Assembly: GCA_965197665.1 (NCBI GenBank)
Contig: CBDANO010000005.1
Location: 248,001-312,000 of the forward strand
Length of the DNA stretch: 64,000 nt
From: CBDANO01 sp965197665
GTDB taxonomy: Bacteria; Chloroflexota; Dehalococcoidia; Lucifugimonadales; UBA3495
Direction of reading: 5' to 3'
Shown here: piece by piece, positions 7,191 to 16,106 of the stretch
Position numbering within the stretch: the first letter of the stretch is position 1
How the letters are laid out: each line of letters starts with the position of its first letter
Made by a program: the position numbers and the translations under genes
Notes under the pieces: model-generated
What the model was told of the DNA's origin: nothing
What the model saw: only the letters and a program-made list of their open reading frames with translations
Database searches by the model: none

Positions 7191-7436
7191 ATGCTCACCG
7201 TATTCGGTTCTATAGCGGTGGCCATAATGCTCCTTTCCTATTGGTTGGAGCACCGGTCCAAGTGGATGGTACTGGCGTTCGCAGTGGGGTCCGCCCTGAC
7301 CTCGGCCTACAGCGGCCTAGCCGAGGTCTACCCCATCACCGTTATCGAGGCCATATGGGCCGGGGCCGCCTTGCAACGCTTCTTCCGCCGGCTGCAACAG
7401 GAAAGGACTATCTCAGGCGCCGCTTCCCATCCATAG
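7191..7436 (+). CDS. Small integral membrane protein, unknown
   Basis: An 81-aa protein with two hydrophobic segments (about residues 2-18 and 26-44), separated by a basic turn EHRSK, and a basic C-terminus (QRFFRRLQQE). The pattern (SYWLEHRSKWMVLAFAVGS) resembles small 2-TM proteins of unknown function. GGAGGT at 7175-7180 lies 10 nt before the ATG at 7191, which is preferred over an in-frame GTG at 7179. It is convergent with the penicillin acylase gene, 17 nt away. Nothing indicates a specific role. Confidence 0.65.
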   Translation: MLTVFGSIAVAIMLLSYWLEHRSKWMVLAFAVGSALTSAYSGLAEVYPITVIEAIWAGAALQRFFRRLQQERTISGAASHP

Positions 7437-7453
7437 AAGCTACTGCCCAACGC

Positions 7454-9778
7454 TCACCCCGGCTCAAGCCGTTGTTGGACTTGGCTCTCGGCGGCGATGC
7501 GGTCCCAGGAATACAGCATAGGTACCATCTGCACCTGGCGCCACGTTTCAGACTGATCGTGATAGTGTTTGCTGCCGGGATGACCGGAGCCGCCCAGAGG
7601 AACGGCCCATAAGGAGCGGTCCCAGTCGGCCAAGTCGTAGGCGTAACGGGCCACCGAGAGGCTTGTCACGGTGGCCGGGTCCGCGGGGGAGTACCCGCCT
7701 TGCAGAGGAGTATCCCCGTCGCCGCTGGTCGGAATTTCCGGCGGGTCCAAGAGATCGGACAGGTCCGGGTAGACCGGGGACAAGGTATGCTTGGGCTTGG
7801 CCCGGTGTATTCGCTCCCAAAGCCACCGCTCCGGGTCGGCCCCCAAGCGTTCTCCCAGGACTGCGGCGGCGCGGCCAAGGGCGCTAGCCATCAGCGACGG
7901 CCAGTCCTCGCCCGGGGGCAGCAGGCTCCGGTCGTCTTGAGAAATCATCGTAACCATCCGCGCTTTCAGCCGGTTGCCGAAGGTACCCAAGGCCCGGTCG
8001 GCGGGATGCCAGGCCTGTTCCGCCAACTCTGGCCCCAGGTTGTGCTCCAGGACCTCCTTGAGCAGAGAGTCCCGCCACAAGCTGTAGATGGCCGGTTCCG
8101 CCCTCGTTGCGTCCATCGACCCGGACCAAGCCGACAGCAGCTCCTTGGCGCGGGCCGAGATTTCGTCTTTGGGTCCCACTCGCTGAAGCAACTTCAGATA
8201 AGCCTCGGCGGGGATGGATACCCGCTGGCTGTGTATTTTGGACATGTCCGCTACGTCAGCCCGGTCCAGAGCCAATACCCCCTCCGTCACTCTTTTGCAC
8301 CGGAACTCGGGAGTGAAATCGATAGCGATGTAATAGGGATAGTCCGGGCTTACGGGGCGGTTATTGGCGGTTGCGATGTAGCCCGTATCCGGGTTCAGTG
8401 AGCGGGGCAACTCGTCGAAGGGGACATGGCCTTGCCACTCGTGGTCCCCGGTCCATCCCGGTACCGGCAGCCAAGCGTTGGTCATGGACCGGACCGGAAT
8501 TCGGCCCCGGACTTGATAAGCAATGTTGCCGTGGACGTCAGCCAACACCAGGTTGTTGCAGGGGTCGACCCACTCCCGATGGGCCTCGATAAGCTCCTCG
8601 GCGCTCTTGGCCTTCAACATCCCGCGAAGAATGTCGGCCCAACCCGAGGCTTCATCGGTCGCCGTGTATTTTAGAGCCAAGCCCGTCCCATTGCGGGGGT
8701 CTCCGGAGATCACGGGGCCGTGATGGGTAACCCAAACGTCCTGAGAAACCTCGGCGCCGCTCTTCACCTTGATTTTTTCGTGGCGCACCTCGGCCCGGCG
8801 CCAGCTTCCCTTGTAGAGATAATAATTAGGGTCGTCCGCTTTGAACCGTTCTATGTACAAGTCCTGGTAGTCGGCGGCAGTGTGGGTGACGCACCACGCC
8901 GTCCATTGGTTGTGCCCGAAGTGAGGGAACCCCATGACCCCGGGGAAGGAAAGGCCGGTTACGTCGAAATCGGGGCAGGCCAAGTGGTTCTGATAGTACA
9001 CGTTCGGGGTGTCCAAGCCCCGGTGGGAATCGCCGGCCAGCAAGGGTTTCCCTGAGGCCGTCCTGCCGCCGGAGATGGCCCAGCTATTGCTGCCAATCTC
9101 AGTCTCGTTTAGGTAGTTGAGGGCCGCCGCTCCCTGAGTAAGCTCTTCGAGGCCGTCTTCCAAGGGGCCGCTATAGGCCGCCCCCGGCGGCAGTATCAAC
9201 AGTTGGCCGGGCTCGTAACCGGGGTGCAGTCTTCCCGCTTGCTCCGGCCCCAATTTGCCGACCATTCGGGCCCGCCACAATTTGGACTCGAAGACTCCCA
9301 TGAGAATGTGGCGGACTTTGTACACGATCAACCCGTCCCAAGGCTGCCAGGGTTCCGGGTCTATTCCGGTGATCCGGTACTCGATGGGAAGGGACCGGGT
9401 ACTATCAAGGAAAGCGTTGACGCCCCCGGCGTAGGCGTCCATCATATCCCGGGTCTCGTCGCTGGCCGCCTGGTAGTCGGCCCGGGCGGAAGCCTCCAAG
9501 CGGAACCGCCGCATCAGCTTGTCTTGCTCCAATGCCGATACCCCCACCACTTCAGCCCACCGTCCGGACCCCCGCTTGCGGTCGTACTCCATCTGCCATA
9601 GCCGGTCTTGGGCGGTGACGAAGCCTTGGGCGAAAAATGCGTCTCTCTCGCTGGACGCCCGGACGTGAGGTATCCCGAAGCCGTCCCGAAATACCTCCAC
9701 CGGCGCGTCAAGCCCGCCGAGGCGCAGGGTGCCGTCTAGCTGGGGTAAAGCCCTTTGCAAGTCTTCACGAGTAATCAT
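7454..9778 (-). CDS. Penicillin acylase family N-terminal nucleophile hydrolase
   Basis: Hydrolyses amide bonds. Family substrates include beta-lactams, N-acyl-homoserine lactones and other N-acyl compounds, and the true substrate here is unknown. 774 aa, close to the normal precursor size. N-terminal DGFGIPHVRA and FFAQGFVTAQDRLWQME are typical of the alpha chain. Autoproteolysis should occur before Ser230 in ETEIGSNSWAISGG, giving a beta chain with N-terminal Ser. LLAGDSHRGL, HFGHNQWTAWCVTH and the late ATANNRPV motif support the fold. No signal peptide is visible, unlike most periplasmic family members, so it may act in the cytoplasm. GGAG 6-7 nt before the ATG. It is divergent from the MBL gene across a 259-nt gap. 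Confidence 0.93.
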   Translation of the reverse strand: MITREDLQRALPQLDGTLRLGGLDAPVEVFRDGFGIPHVRASSERDAFFAQGFVTAQDRLWQMEYDRKRGSGRWAEVVGVSALEQDKLMRRFRLEASARADYQAASDETRDMMDAYAGGVNAFLDSTRSLPIEYRITGIDPEPWQPWDGLIVYKVRHILMGVFESKLWRARMVGKLGPEQAGRLHPGYEPGQLLILPPGAAYSGPLEDGLEELTQGAAALNYLNETEIGSNSWAISGGRTASGKPLLAGDSHRGLDTPNVYYQNHLACPDFDVTGLSFPGVMGFPHFGHNQWTAWCVTHTAADYQDLYIERFKADDPNYYLYKGSWRRAEVRHEKIKVKSGAEVSQDVWVTHHGPVISGDPRNGTGLALKYTATDEASGWADILRGMLKAKSAEELIEAHREWVDPCNNLVLADVHGNIAYQVRGRIPVRSMTNAWLPVPGWTGDHEWQGHVPFDELPRSLNPDTGYIATANNRPVSPDYPYYIAIDFTPEFRCKRVTEGVLALDRADVADMSKIHSQRVSIPAEAYLKLLQRVGPKDEISARAKELLSAWSGSMDATRAEPAIYSLWRDSLLKEVLEHNLGPELAEQAWHPADRALGTFGNRLKARMVTMISQDDRSLLPPGEDWPSLMASALGRAAAVLGERLGADPERWLWERIHRAKPKHTLSPVYPDLSDLLDPPEIPTSGDGDTPLQGGYSPADPATVTSLSVARYAYDLADWDRSLWAVPLGGSGHPGSKHYHDQSETWRQVQMVPMLYSWDRIAAESQVQQRLEPG

Positions 9779-10037
9779 AGTTGGCTCCGGCGAGGGATTG
9801 GGATGGGTTGCATGATAACACAGGGCGCTTGGAGAGATTGACTCACAAGGGACCCCCGTCTAACATCCAATCAACCAACCATAAGAACGCACCGTCACAA
9901 CGGCCGGACTTCACCGCCCGGCCCGTTAGCACGCGGCGGACGAAAAGCTATCGAGGATTCTATTTCGACCTCCCGGCGTCTTTACCGGGCGCGGGTGGAC
10001 TTCATGGCCGGCTTGGCCGTTATAACCGAGGGGCGAC

Positions 10038-10871
10038 ATGCGAACCGGAGAGCATATTTTTAGCACTCATATTCAGGAAGACCCCAATACCTTCGGGGCG
10101 ATGCACCCCGGCGGGACCCGGATTTACTTCGTTGGGGACCCCAACGATCACATGGTGATGGTGGACTCGGGGGAACCCTACCGCTCTTGGACCAAGCAGA
10201 TTCTGGACTACCACGCCGAGTTGGGCCGGCCGCGAATTTCCGCCATACTGATCACCCACGGGCACCCGGACCACATCGGCGGGCTGGACCGCCTTCAAGA
10301 GGCCATGGGCTGTACCGTGCGCTGCCACCCTCTGCTGGCGCCCTACTTGGCCGAGAGGCTGGGGCCCGGCTGCGTGGAAAAGGTGCGGTCCCGGGAAGTA
10401 ATCCCCGCCGGCGGCGGAGTCTCTCTCAAGGCCTTATTCACTCCGGGGCACGAAGACGATCACGTAGTCTACTTCATGGCCTCAGGGCGGGTGTTATTTA
10501 GCGGCGACACTATCCTGGGCAGCTCCTCCACCAGCGTTCGCAACCTACGGCAGTACATTGCGTCATTGGAGCTGATGGCCCGCCAACGCCCCAGCGTGAT
10601 CTGCCCCGGACACGGCCAAATCATCCATGGCGCGGCCCAACGCATCCACTGGTACATGAAACACCGGCAAGCCCGGGAGGACCAAGTGGTCGAGGCGCTG
10701 AAGGCCGGCGCCGGCACGGTCGATGACGTGGTGCGCGCCGTCTACCCACGGAACCTGCGGCGAAACCTGAGGCAAGCAGCCGCTCGTAACGTGCGGACCC
10801 ACCTGGTGAAATTGCAAGAGGAGGGCCGGGCCAAAGAAGACTCGGCTACTTACTCCCTGACCCCCGGCTAG
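10038..10871 (+). CDS. MBL-fold metallo-hydrolase (LACTB2-like)
   Basis: A 277-aa metallo-beta-lactamase-fold hydrolase. The metal-binding motif THGHPDHIGG (HxHxDH) is at about residues 74-83. The remaining ligands are visible as TPGHEDDH, LFSGDTILG and CPGHGQII. The C-terminal 60 residues form a winged-helix-like extension (VDDVVRAVYPRNLRRNLRQ, then HLVKLQEEGRA), as in the LACTB2/RNase-Z-like subgroup. Some members of that subgroup are RNA endonucleases and others thioesterases or lactonases, so the substrate is open. ATG preceded by GAGGGGCG. It is convergent with the VOC gene. Confidence 0.9.
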   Translation: MRTGEHIFSTHIQEDPNTFGAMHPGGTRIYFVGDPNDHMVMVDSGEPYRSWTKQILDYHAELGRPRISAILITHGHPDHIGGLDRLQEAMGCTVRCHPLLAPYLAERLGPGCVEKVRSREVIPAGGGVSLKALFTPGHEDDHVVYFMASGRVLFSGDTILGSSSTSVRNLRQYIASLELMARQRPSVICPGHGQIIHGAAQRIHWYMKHRQAREDQVVEALKAGAGTVDDVVRAVYPRNLRRNLRQAAARNVRTHLVKLQEEGRAKEDSATYSLTPG

Positions 10872-10924
10872 GCCCGGGTAGACGCTCTACTTCCGGCCTC
10901 GTCCGCAAAGCCCAAGATGAGAGT

Positions 10925-11305
10925 TCACGCCCTTTCCAACAACTCGATCCTAACGCCGCCGGGAGCGCGGACAAAGGCTATCTTCAACCCGGGACGAAGG
11001 GTATAGGGTTCGACGGCGAACTCCGCTCCCCGGCTTTTCAACTCCGTCACTGCCTCGTCCAAGTCTCCCACGCGCAGCCCGAAGTGGTCCAAGCCCAAGT
11101 GCGGCCCCTCGGGCCCCTCCGGTACGCTCTCGTCAGCGGGAGCAATGAATATGGTCAGGCCGTTGATATCCAGGTCGACACGGGGCTTGCCGTCGGACTG
11201 GACCGACTCGATTATCTCGGCGTCGAACATCCGACGAAAATACCTAGCGGTATCCATTGGGTCCCGGCTTCGCAAATGGATGTGGTCGTAGGTATACGCG
11301 GGCAT
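10925..11305 (-). CDS. VOC superfamily protein (glyoxalase/dioxygenase fold)
   Basis: A 126-aa single-subunit VOC protein made of two beta-alpha-beta-beta-beta modules. The first starts at YDHIHLRSRD, with a metal-binding His at about residue 8. The second is at HLGLDHFGLRV (about 68-78), with a final Glu in VRIELLER. Family members include glyoxalases, methylmalonyl-CoA epimerases and ring-cleaving dioxygenases. The MPAYTYDHIHL start and small size resemble the glyoxalase/bleomycin-resistance group, but no substrate can be assigned. It is a single gene, convergent with the MBL hydrolase. Confidence 0.87.
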   Translation of the reverse strand: MPAYTYDHIHLRSRDPMDTARYFRRMFDAEIIESVQSDGKPRVDLDINGLTIFIAPADESVPEGPEGPHLGLDHFGLRVGDLDEAVTELKSRGAEFAVEPYTLRPGLKIAFVRAPGGVRIELLERA

Positions 11306-11432
11306 GGCGTTTCTCCCTTACCAGCCGATTCTTGGAGCGCAACTCTACCCTGATTGCTGGACAACCTCGAAAGGGGCTTTGAGGTTAATCGTCAGTCCCG
11401 CGGTCTGTCAATTTGGATGATTGCTATGAACA

Positions 11433-11461
11433 TTGACGGTTAACGCACCCCGGCATACAAT
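11433..11461 (+). promoter_or_regulatory. Strong sigma-70-type promoter
   Basis: TTGACG and TACAAT are separated by exactly 17 nt. Transcription would start near 11468, leaving a leader of about 160 nt before the gene at 11630. This is one of the best promoter matches in the window. Confidence 0.7.
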
Positions 11462-11518
11462 ACCCGCCCACCATCGTCTCGTTGGAAAATCTTTGCGGTC
11501 GCCCCGGTCTTAACGCTG

Positions 11519-11567
11519 AACAGCCCCTCCGGTCCCTCTGGGTTAGCGGGGACTGTTTCTCTTCTTG
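11519..11567 (+). terminator. Hairpin in the leader, possible attenuator
   Basis: AACAGCCCC at 11519-11527 pairs with GGGGACTGTT at 11548-11557 with one bulged A, followed by the pyrimidine-rich TCTCTTCTTGT. It lies between the promoter at 11433 and the ATG at 11630, so it may terminate some transcripts early. Confidence 0.45.
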
Positions 11568-11629
11568 TCGATGGGAAAGATGGAGCGGCGCTTCAGGCGT
11601 TAGGTCGAAACTTTAACAGGCGGTGATAA

Positions 11630-12013
11630 ATGCTACGCCAAATTCTGGAGGACTGCCGGCCCGGATTTGCCGAGGTGGTACTGATGCTTTCCAACTCCTC
11701 AAGCAGCGCCGAAGTCTACACCACCTTCGACGACCTGCGCTTCACCCCCGACGGAAATATCGTGACCTTCATGGCCGATGGCGGCACTCATTTACATCTG
11801 AAAATGGACCAAGTCAGGAAAGCCCAGTTCATATTTACTATGAACCAGCAGGGTCAACCTAGCTATGGTCTATGGCTATTGGACGCCGAGGGCCAACCGG
11901 CGTTTCGAGTCTACCTGAGGAAGTCGGAAAAGGAAGAAACCAACCAGCCTCGCCATAATCTCTTCATGGCCCTGCGGGCGAAGTACGGGGAGGTGGTTCC
12001 TTTCCAGGACTAG
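11630..12013 (+). CDS. ChuX/HutX-like heme-utilisation-fold protein (tentative)
   Basis: A 127-aa cytoplasmic protein. The segment HLHLKMDQVRKAQFI followed by GLWLLDAEGQPAFRVYLRK resembles the repeating half of HemS/ChuX heme-handling proteins, where a strand-turn-strand of the type FFDAEGNxVFKVYL is conserved. This is a pattern-based guess. The usual heme-ligand His cannot be placed with certainty. An ATG with GGCGGTGATAA upstream gives a moderate ribosome-binding site. The gene has its own strong promoter and a hairpin-bearing leader, suggesting dedicated regulation. It is convergent with the esterase gene, only 25 nt away. Confidence 0.5.
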   Translation: MLRQILEDCRPGFAEVVLMLSNSSSSAEVYTTFDDLRFTPDGNIVTFMADGGTHLHLKMDQVRKAQFIFTMNQQGQPSYGLWLLDAEGQPAFRVYLRKSEKEETNQPRHNLFMALRAKYGEVVPFQD

Positions 12014-12038
12014 CGTGGACAAGCCGGGGGCGGCCCTC

Positions 12039-12929
12039 TCAGTTGGCGTGTTTACGCATGAACTCCCCGATGCGTTTGATAGCGTCCCTCGCTTCGGGCA
12101 GAATGGGAGCGAAGTGGTGCCACACGTGGGGCATGTCGTCCCACACGTCCACCTCGACCTCCACCCCGGCTTCCCTGCCGCGCTCGGCCAGTACCGTCGA
12201 GTCGTCGAGCAAGGTCTCTATGGAGCCGACTTGGAGCAGCAGCGGCGGCAAGCCGGTCAGGTCGGCGTGGATGGGGGAGGCAAAGGGGGCCCGAGGGTCC
12301 TTTCCTCCCAGGTAGGTCTTGCCTATCTTGATGAGCCGGTCCCGGTTCACCGACGGGTCTACTTCCGCGTTGGTAACGAACGAATTGCCGGTGGCCTCCA
12401 TGTCGGTCCAAGCAGAGAGCCCAACGCCAGCCGCTGGCATGGGCTCGCCCAGGTACCGCAGGGCCACCAGCGCCGCCACCATCAAGCCGCCGCCGGCCGA
12501 ATCCCCGCCGATAACGATTTTCTTGTGGTCTTCCCCATTGCTCAGCAACCACCGGTAAGCCGCCACGGTATCTTCCACCGGGGCCGGAAAGGGGCATTCC
12601 GGGGCCAACCGGTACTCCAAGCCCAGCACCCGCGCTTGGGCCGCTCTGGAGATGTGGGCCAACATTACCCGGTGAGTCCGCATCGAGCCGAAGACGTAGC
12701 CGCCGCCGTGCAAATACAGGAGGACTCGGCCGTTCTCCGCCCCCGGGGCCACTATCCACTCGGCCGGCACTCCGCCGGCGCCCACCCGCTCCGTGGACAC
12801 GTCATCGTCCATGGGCAAAGACGCCATCATCCTTTCATAGACCACCCGGTTTTCCTCCGTGGTTACCGGCGCCGCCGCCACTCTTTCCGCGAACAACTCC
12901 AAGACCTTGTCGAGCTCAGGACTTGCCAT
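12039..12929 (-). CDS. Alpha/beta hydrolase-3 (HSL-type) esterase, copy 2
   Basis: Carboxylester hydrolase of the hormone-sensitive-lipase family, 296 aa. The oxyanion motif LYLHGGGYVFGS is at about 71-82. The nucleophile Ser144 is in GGDSAGGG, and the acid and base are in ETLLDDS and MPHVWHH. No signal peptide, so probably cytoplasmic. It is nearly the same length and clearly homologous along its whole length to the gene immediately upstream, so the two arose by tandem duplication. The N-terminal 40 residues and the region after DMEATG differ most. The small acyl-ester or lactone substrate is unknown. Confidence 0.9.
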   Translation of the reverse strand: MASPELDKVLELFAERVAAAPVTTEENRVVYERMMASLPMDDDVSTERVGAGGVPAEWIVAPGAENGRVLLYLHGGGYVFGSMRTHRVMLAHISRAAQARVLGLEYRLAPECPFPAPVEDTVAAYRWLLSNGEDHKKIVIGGDSAGGGLMVAALVALRYLGEPMPAAGVGLSAWTDMEATGNSFVTNAEVDPSVNRDRLIKIGKTYLGGKDPRAPFASPIHADLTGLPPLLLQVGSIETLLDDSTVLAERGREAGVEVEVDVWDDMPHVWHHFAPILPEARDAIKRIGEFMRKHAN

Positions 12930-12979
12930 GTCTACCCTCCATACGCTTTGTTGGTCTAAAACCGGTCCTTGATTCGCCG

Positions 12980-13870
12980 TCAGTCCATATGTTTATTCAT
13001 GAACTCCGCGATGCCCTCGATGGCTTGCCGGGCTTCCGGCAGTATGGGAGCGAAGTGGTGCCACACGTGGGGCACGCCCTCCCAAACCTTCAGTTCGACC
13101 TCCACCCCCGCGTCTCCGGCGCGTTCCGCCAGCACCGTCGAGTCATCCAGCAGGGTCTCGGTGGAACCGACTTGAAGCAGCAGGGGCGGCAACCCGCTTA
13201 GGTCGGCGTGAATCGGGGACGCCAGGGGCGCCCGGGGGTCTTTGCCTCCCAAATAGGTCTTACCCAAGTCGATGAGCCTCCCCCGCTCAACCAGTGGGTC
13301 CAGTCCGGCGTTGGTTTCGTGGGACTTCCCGGTGGCTTCCATGTCGGTCCAAGCGGAGATTCCGACCCCCGCCGCCGGCAGGGGCTCTCCCAGGTACCGC
13401 AGGGCCACCAACGCCGCCGCGGTCAAGCCGCCGCCGGCCGAGTCTCCGCCGATGACGATTTGCCGTGGGCTCGTTCCATTGTCCAGCAGCCACCTGTATG
13501 CAGCCACCGCGTCGTTCACCGCCGCCGGAAAAGGGCATTCCGGGGCCAACCGATATTCCAAGCCCAGCACTCGCGCTTGGGCCGCCCTGGAGACGTGGGC
13601 CAGCATCACCCGGTGGGTACGCATCGAGCCGAGGACGTAGCCCCCGCCGTGGAAATATAGAAGGACCCGTCCATTACGGGCACCGGGGGCCGCTATCCAC
13701 TCGGCCGGCACTCCGCCGGCGCCTACCCTTTCCGTGGATACGTCATCGTCCAGAGGCAAGGACGCTACCAGTTCCTCGTAGGCCAACCGGTTGCCCTCGA
13801 TAGTCGGGGCAAAGTTGTCGGTCCACGACCGGTACATCTGTATGACCTTATCCAGTTCCGGACTCGCCAT
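12980..13870 (-). CDS. Alpha/beta hydrolase-3 (HSL-type) esterase, copy 1
   Basis: Paralogue of the following gene, also 296 aa, with LYFHGGGYVLGS, GGDSAGGG, ETLLDDS and GVPHVWHH all intact, so both copies should be active. The start MASPELDK is shared, confirming the start choice. The 50-nt gap to the second copy suggests co-transcription. Divergence in the N-terminal cap region (MYRSWTDNFAP here against LFAERVAAAP in the other copy) suggests the cap, and so the acyl or alcohol specificity, has changed since duplication. Confidence 0.9.
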   Translation of the reverse strand: MASPELDKVIQMYRSWTDNFAPTIEGNRLAYEELVASLPLDDDVSTERVGAGGVPAEWIAAPGARNGRVLLYFHGGGYVLGSMRTHRVMLAHVSRAAQARVLGLEYRLAPECPFPAAVNDAVAAYRWLLDNGTSPRQIVIGGDSAGGGLTAAALVALRYLGEPLPAAGVGISAWTDMEATGKSHETNAGLDPLVERGRLIDLGKTYLGGKDPRAPLASPIHADLSGLPPLLLQVGSTETLLDDSTVLAERAGDAGVEVELKVWEGVPHVWHHFAPILPEARQAIEGIAEFMNKHMD

Positions 13871-13931
13871 GATGACACCTCAGTGTTTGAGAGGGTTGCC
13901 GGGCAACCCCGGATGTCTTATCCCCGGCGTC

Positions 13932-14753
13932 TCAGTTCCGCACCAGCATACCGGGCTGGCACCGGCGGCAATAGCTGGTGATCCGCTGGTTGGCGGTAAG
14001 CTGGGAAATGGCGCCGCCGCATTGGGGGCAAGGTTGACCGCCCTTGTTGTGGACCTTCAAGAAATCGCGGACCTTGACGTGAATCTCCTCCCCCATCCGC
14101 TCCCGGAGCACGCCAACGGCATCCTGGGCTACCCGGGAACAGGCGCCGTAAAGACGGCGCAACTCCTCCTCGGACAGAGAGCCGGACTTGCGAAAAGGAG
14201 AGAGGCCGGCCTCGAACAGGATTTCGTCGGAGTAAGCGTTGCCTATCCCCGAGATGAAGGCGCCTCGGGTCAACACCCCCTTTATCTCGCCGCGGAACCT
14301 TTTCAATCTTTGCCGGAACTCTTCCAAGGAGACGCCTTCCAACACGTCCGGTCCCTGCTCCGACAAAAGGGGCACCTGAGCCATCCCCTCTTCGGAGACG
14401 TAATAGACCTTGCCCATTTGCCGGTCGTCGAGGTACCGGAGTTCTTCGCCTCCATTCAACGCCAGCACTAGGCAAGTCTTCTTCTGTACCCGCTCTTGGC
14501 CTTGGCAGAGTTGCAGTGCCCCGGTGAGCATGGGGTTTATTACCAATCGCTTGTCCCCCGAAAGGTCAATGAGCAGAAACTTGCCCCGGCGATGGACTGC
14601 CTCTAGGGTGCGGCCATGGATACTGTCCGGAAAGTCCGGGGCCAAGGGGCGCATTACCGTGGGCTTGATCACCCTCGCGGAATCGACTCTAAGCCCCCGA
14701 ACGCGCCGGTTGAGAACTTCCTTCACGACTTCCAAGTCAGGTGCTTCCGGCAT
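13932..14753 (-). CDS. mutM: Formamidopyrimidine-DNA glycosylase family (Fpg/Nei)
   Basis: Base-excision repair glycosylase/AP lyase that removes oxidised purines such as 8-oxoguanine. 273 aa. The N-terminus is MPEAPDLE instead of the usual MPELPEVE but keeps Pro2 and Glu3, the catalytic pair. The catalytic Lys lies in RRGKFLL. The helix-two-turn-helix region IKGVLTRGAFISGIGNAYSDE is clear. The C-terminal zinc finger has CPQC and YCRRC. The region normally reading HLGMTG is NPMLTG here, so lesion contacts may differ. It could be a Nei-like rather than strict Fpg enzyme. Stand-alone gene, about 60 nt upstream of the esterase pair and probably in the same transcript. Confidence 0.9.
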   Translation of the reverse strand: MPEAPDLEVVKEVLNRRVRGLRVDSARVIKPTVMRPLAPDFPDSIHGRTLEAVHRRGKFLLIDLSGDKRLVINPMLTGALQLCQGQERVQKKTCLVLALNGGEELRYLDDRQMGKVYYVSEEGMAQVPLLSEQGPDVLEGVSLEEFRQRLKRFRGEIKGVLTRGAFISGIGNAYSDEILFEAGLSPFRKSGSLSEEELRRLYGACSRVAQDAVGVLRERMGEEIHVKVRDFLKVHNKGGQPCPQCGGAISQLTANQRITSYCRRCQPGMLVRN

Positions 14754-14869
14754 ACCCCCTCTAGGAGGCTAATATGGACTGGCGTGGGGCCGGCTGTCAA
14801 CCGGACGGTCCTACCCTTGGGTCGCAAGCATACGCAGACACGAAGCTTTGAACCCCTTCTCTGCCGTTA

Positions 14870-14914
14870 TGAAAATCCCCCTTTGCTTTCCTACCACGGT
14901 GGAGGGCAAAGGGG
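14870..14914 (-). terminator. Terminator-like hairpin after the diiron gene
   Basis: Arms CCCCTTTGC (14878-14886) and GCAAAGGGG (14906-14914) enclose a further CCAC/GTGG pair. On the - strand the stem is followed by GATTTTC. It lies about 50 nt beyond the stop of the ferritin-like gene and is a plausible intrinsic terminator. Confidence 0.5.
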
Positions 14915-14960
14915 AAACTAAAAGGGCGGCCGCGTGTCTATTATGATGGACTGAAAACCC

Positions 14961-15960
14961 CTAATCTGCCTCCAAGTGCTCCGCCACGTTGACTCGCAGC
15001 TCGTCTTCCAACTTGGCCCTCATCGCGTCACTGAGGATACCGCAACGGTGAAGATTGTTGACCAAGGTGCTGTGTATCTCCCGCTTGAAGAGCCGCCGGA
15101 AGAGGGTGTAATCGCTGCCTTGGGCCCTTTCCTTCCGCACCTCGCGAATTTGATTGATCTCCCCGTTGTTGAAGCCCATGTCCAGGTATGCTTCCCGGGG
15201 GAACCCTCCCGACAGGGTGCTCCGCAGGAAATACACCGTGAAGTCTTCGATCTCCAGGCGTTCGGTGGGACCCATCTCAGCCACAAGCTCGGGCAGACTA
15301 AGCATGCCGAAAGCCATGTGTCTCGACTCATCCCGGAGGATCAGCCGGCAGCCGTAGCGAAGTACGTCATCCTTTGCGGTGTCCGCCAACATCTTGAACA
15401 GGGCAACGGCAAAGGTCTCCCCAACCAGCTGCAAGCCGATGGTCTTGATGTACCACCGGGGGTCGGCCAGGATATAGTCGAACAATTCCCGCCCGGTGTC
15501 CGCTTGGTGGTAGGTCAGCCCTACCCGGTCCGCCAAGTAGCGTTGGAAGAACTCGTTGTGACGGGCTTCGTCCATCACCTGAGTTGACATGAAGAACTTG
15601 GTATCGGCGTCGGGCAGCACGTTGGCGAGTTGGCCGCAGACCAACACCGCGCCGTGCTCCCCGTGCATCAGCTGGCTCAAGCGCCACGCGGAGTACAGGC
15701 GGTTCATCTCGGCCCGTTCTTTGGGGGTCATTTTGTGCCAGAAGCCGGTGTCGTAAATGTCGATCAACTCGTCGGCAACGAAGCCTCGATCCGGGTAAAC
15801 TTCCTGGCTCCAGTCGATTTCCACCGAAGCGTTCCATTGGTCCCGCTTGGCGTTCTCATAGAGCCGGTTGAGATCGAGCGAATCGACGTCGTGGTATCTC
15901 AGGTAGACGCTGTCGTGCTCGGAATGAATGGTCCGGGAACCGGCCGGCGCGGTAGCCATG
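14961..15960 (-). CDS. Diiron ferritin-like oxygenase (AurF/R2-like)
   Basis: A helical diiron protein of about 332 aa. Carboxylate and His metal ligands are visible as a Glu/His pair in MHGEHGAVL, then MDEARHNEFF (ExxRH), a Glu in LVGETFAV and LRDESRHMAFG (ExxRH). This matches the ferritin-like superfamily, nearest in style to AurF/CmlI N-oxygenases or R2-like oxidases. The substrate is unknown. The frame extends upstream to 16064, but the ATG at 15960 has GGAGG about 7 nt before it and starts a clean MATAPAGS N-terminus. It is transcribed away from the CoA-transferases, which lie upstream on the same strand. Confidence 0.8.
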
Positions 15961-16106
15961 TCTGTTCCTCCGGGTAATCCTTGAGGATGCTCTCCCAGGC
16001 CCGTAACCGTCAAAGTGACGCGGGTAGTTACGTCCGTTCTTCCGGCCCCTCCTTGAGGCGTCAATACATCATAGAGATTCGGCGGCTGAAAGTAAACGGA
16101 AACCGG

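Noticed and set aside
12015..12959. 314-aa + strand ORF over the esterase
   Set aside because: Antisense to an unambiguous alpha/beta hydrolase gene.
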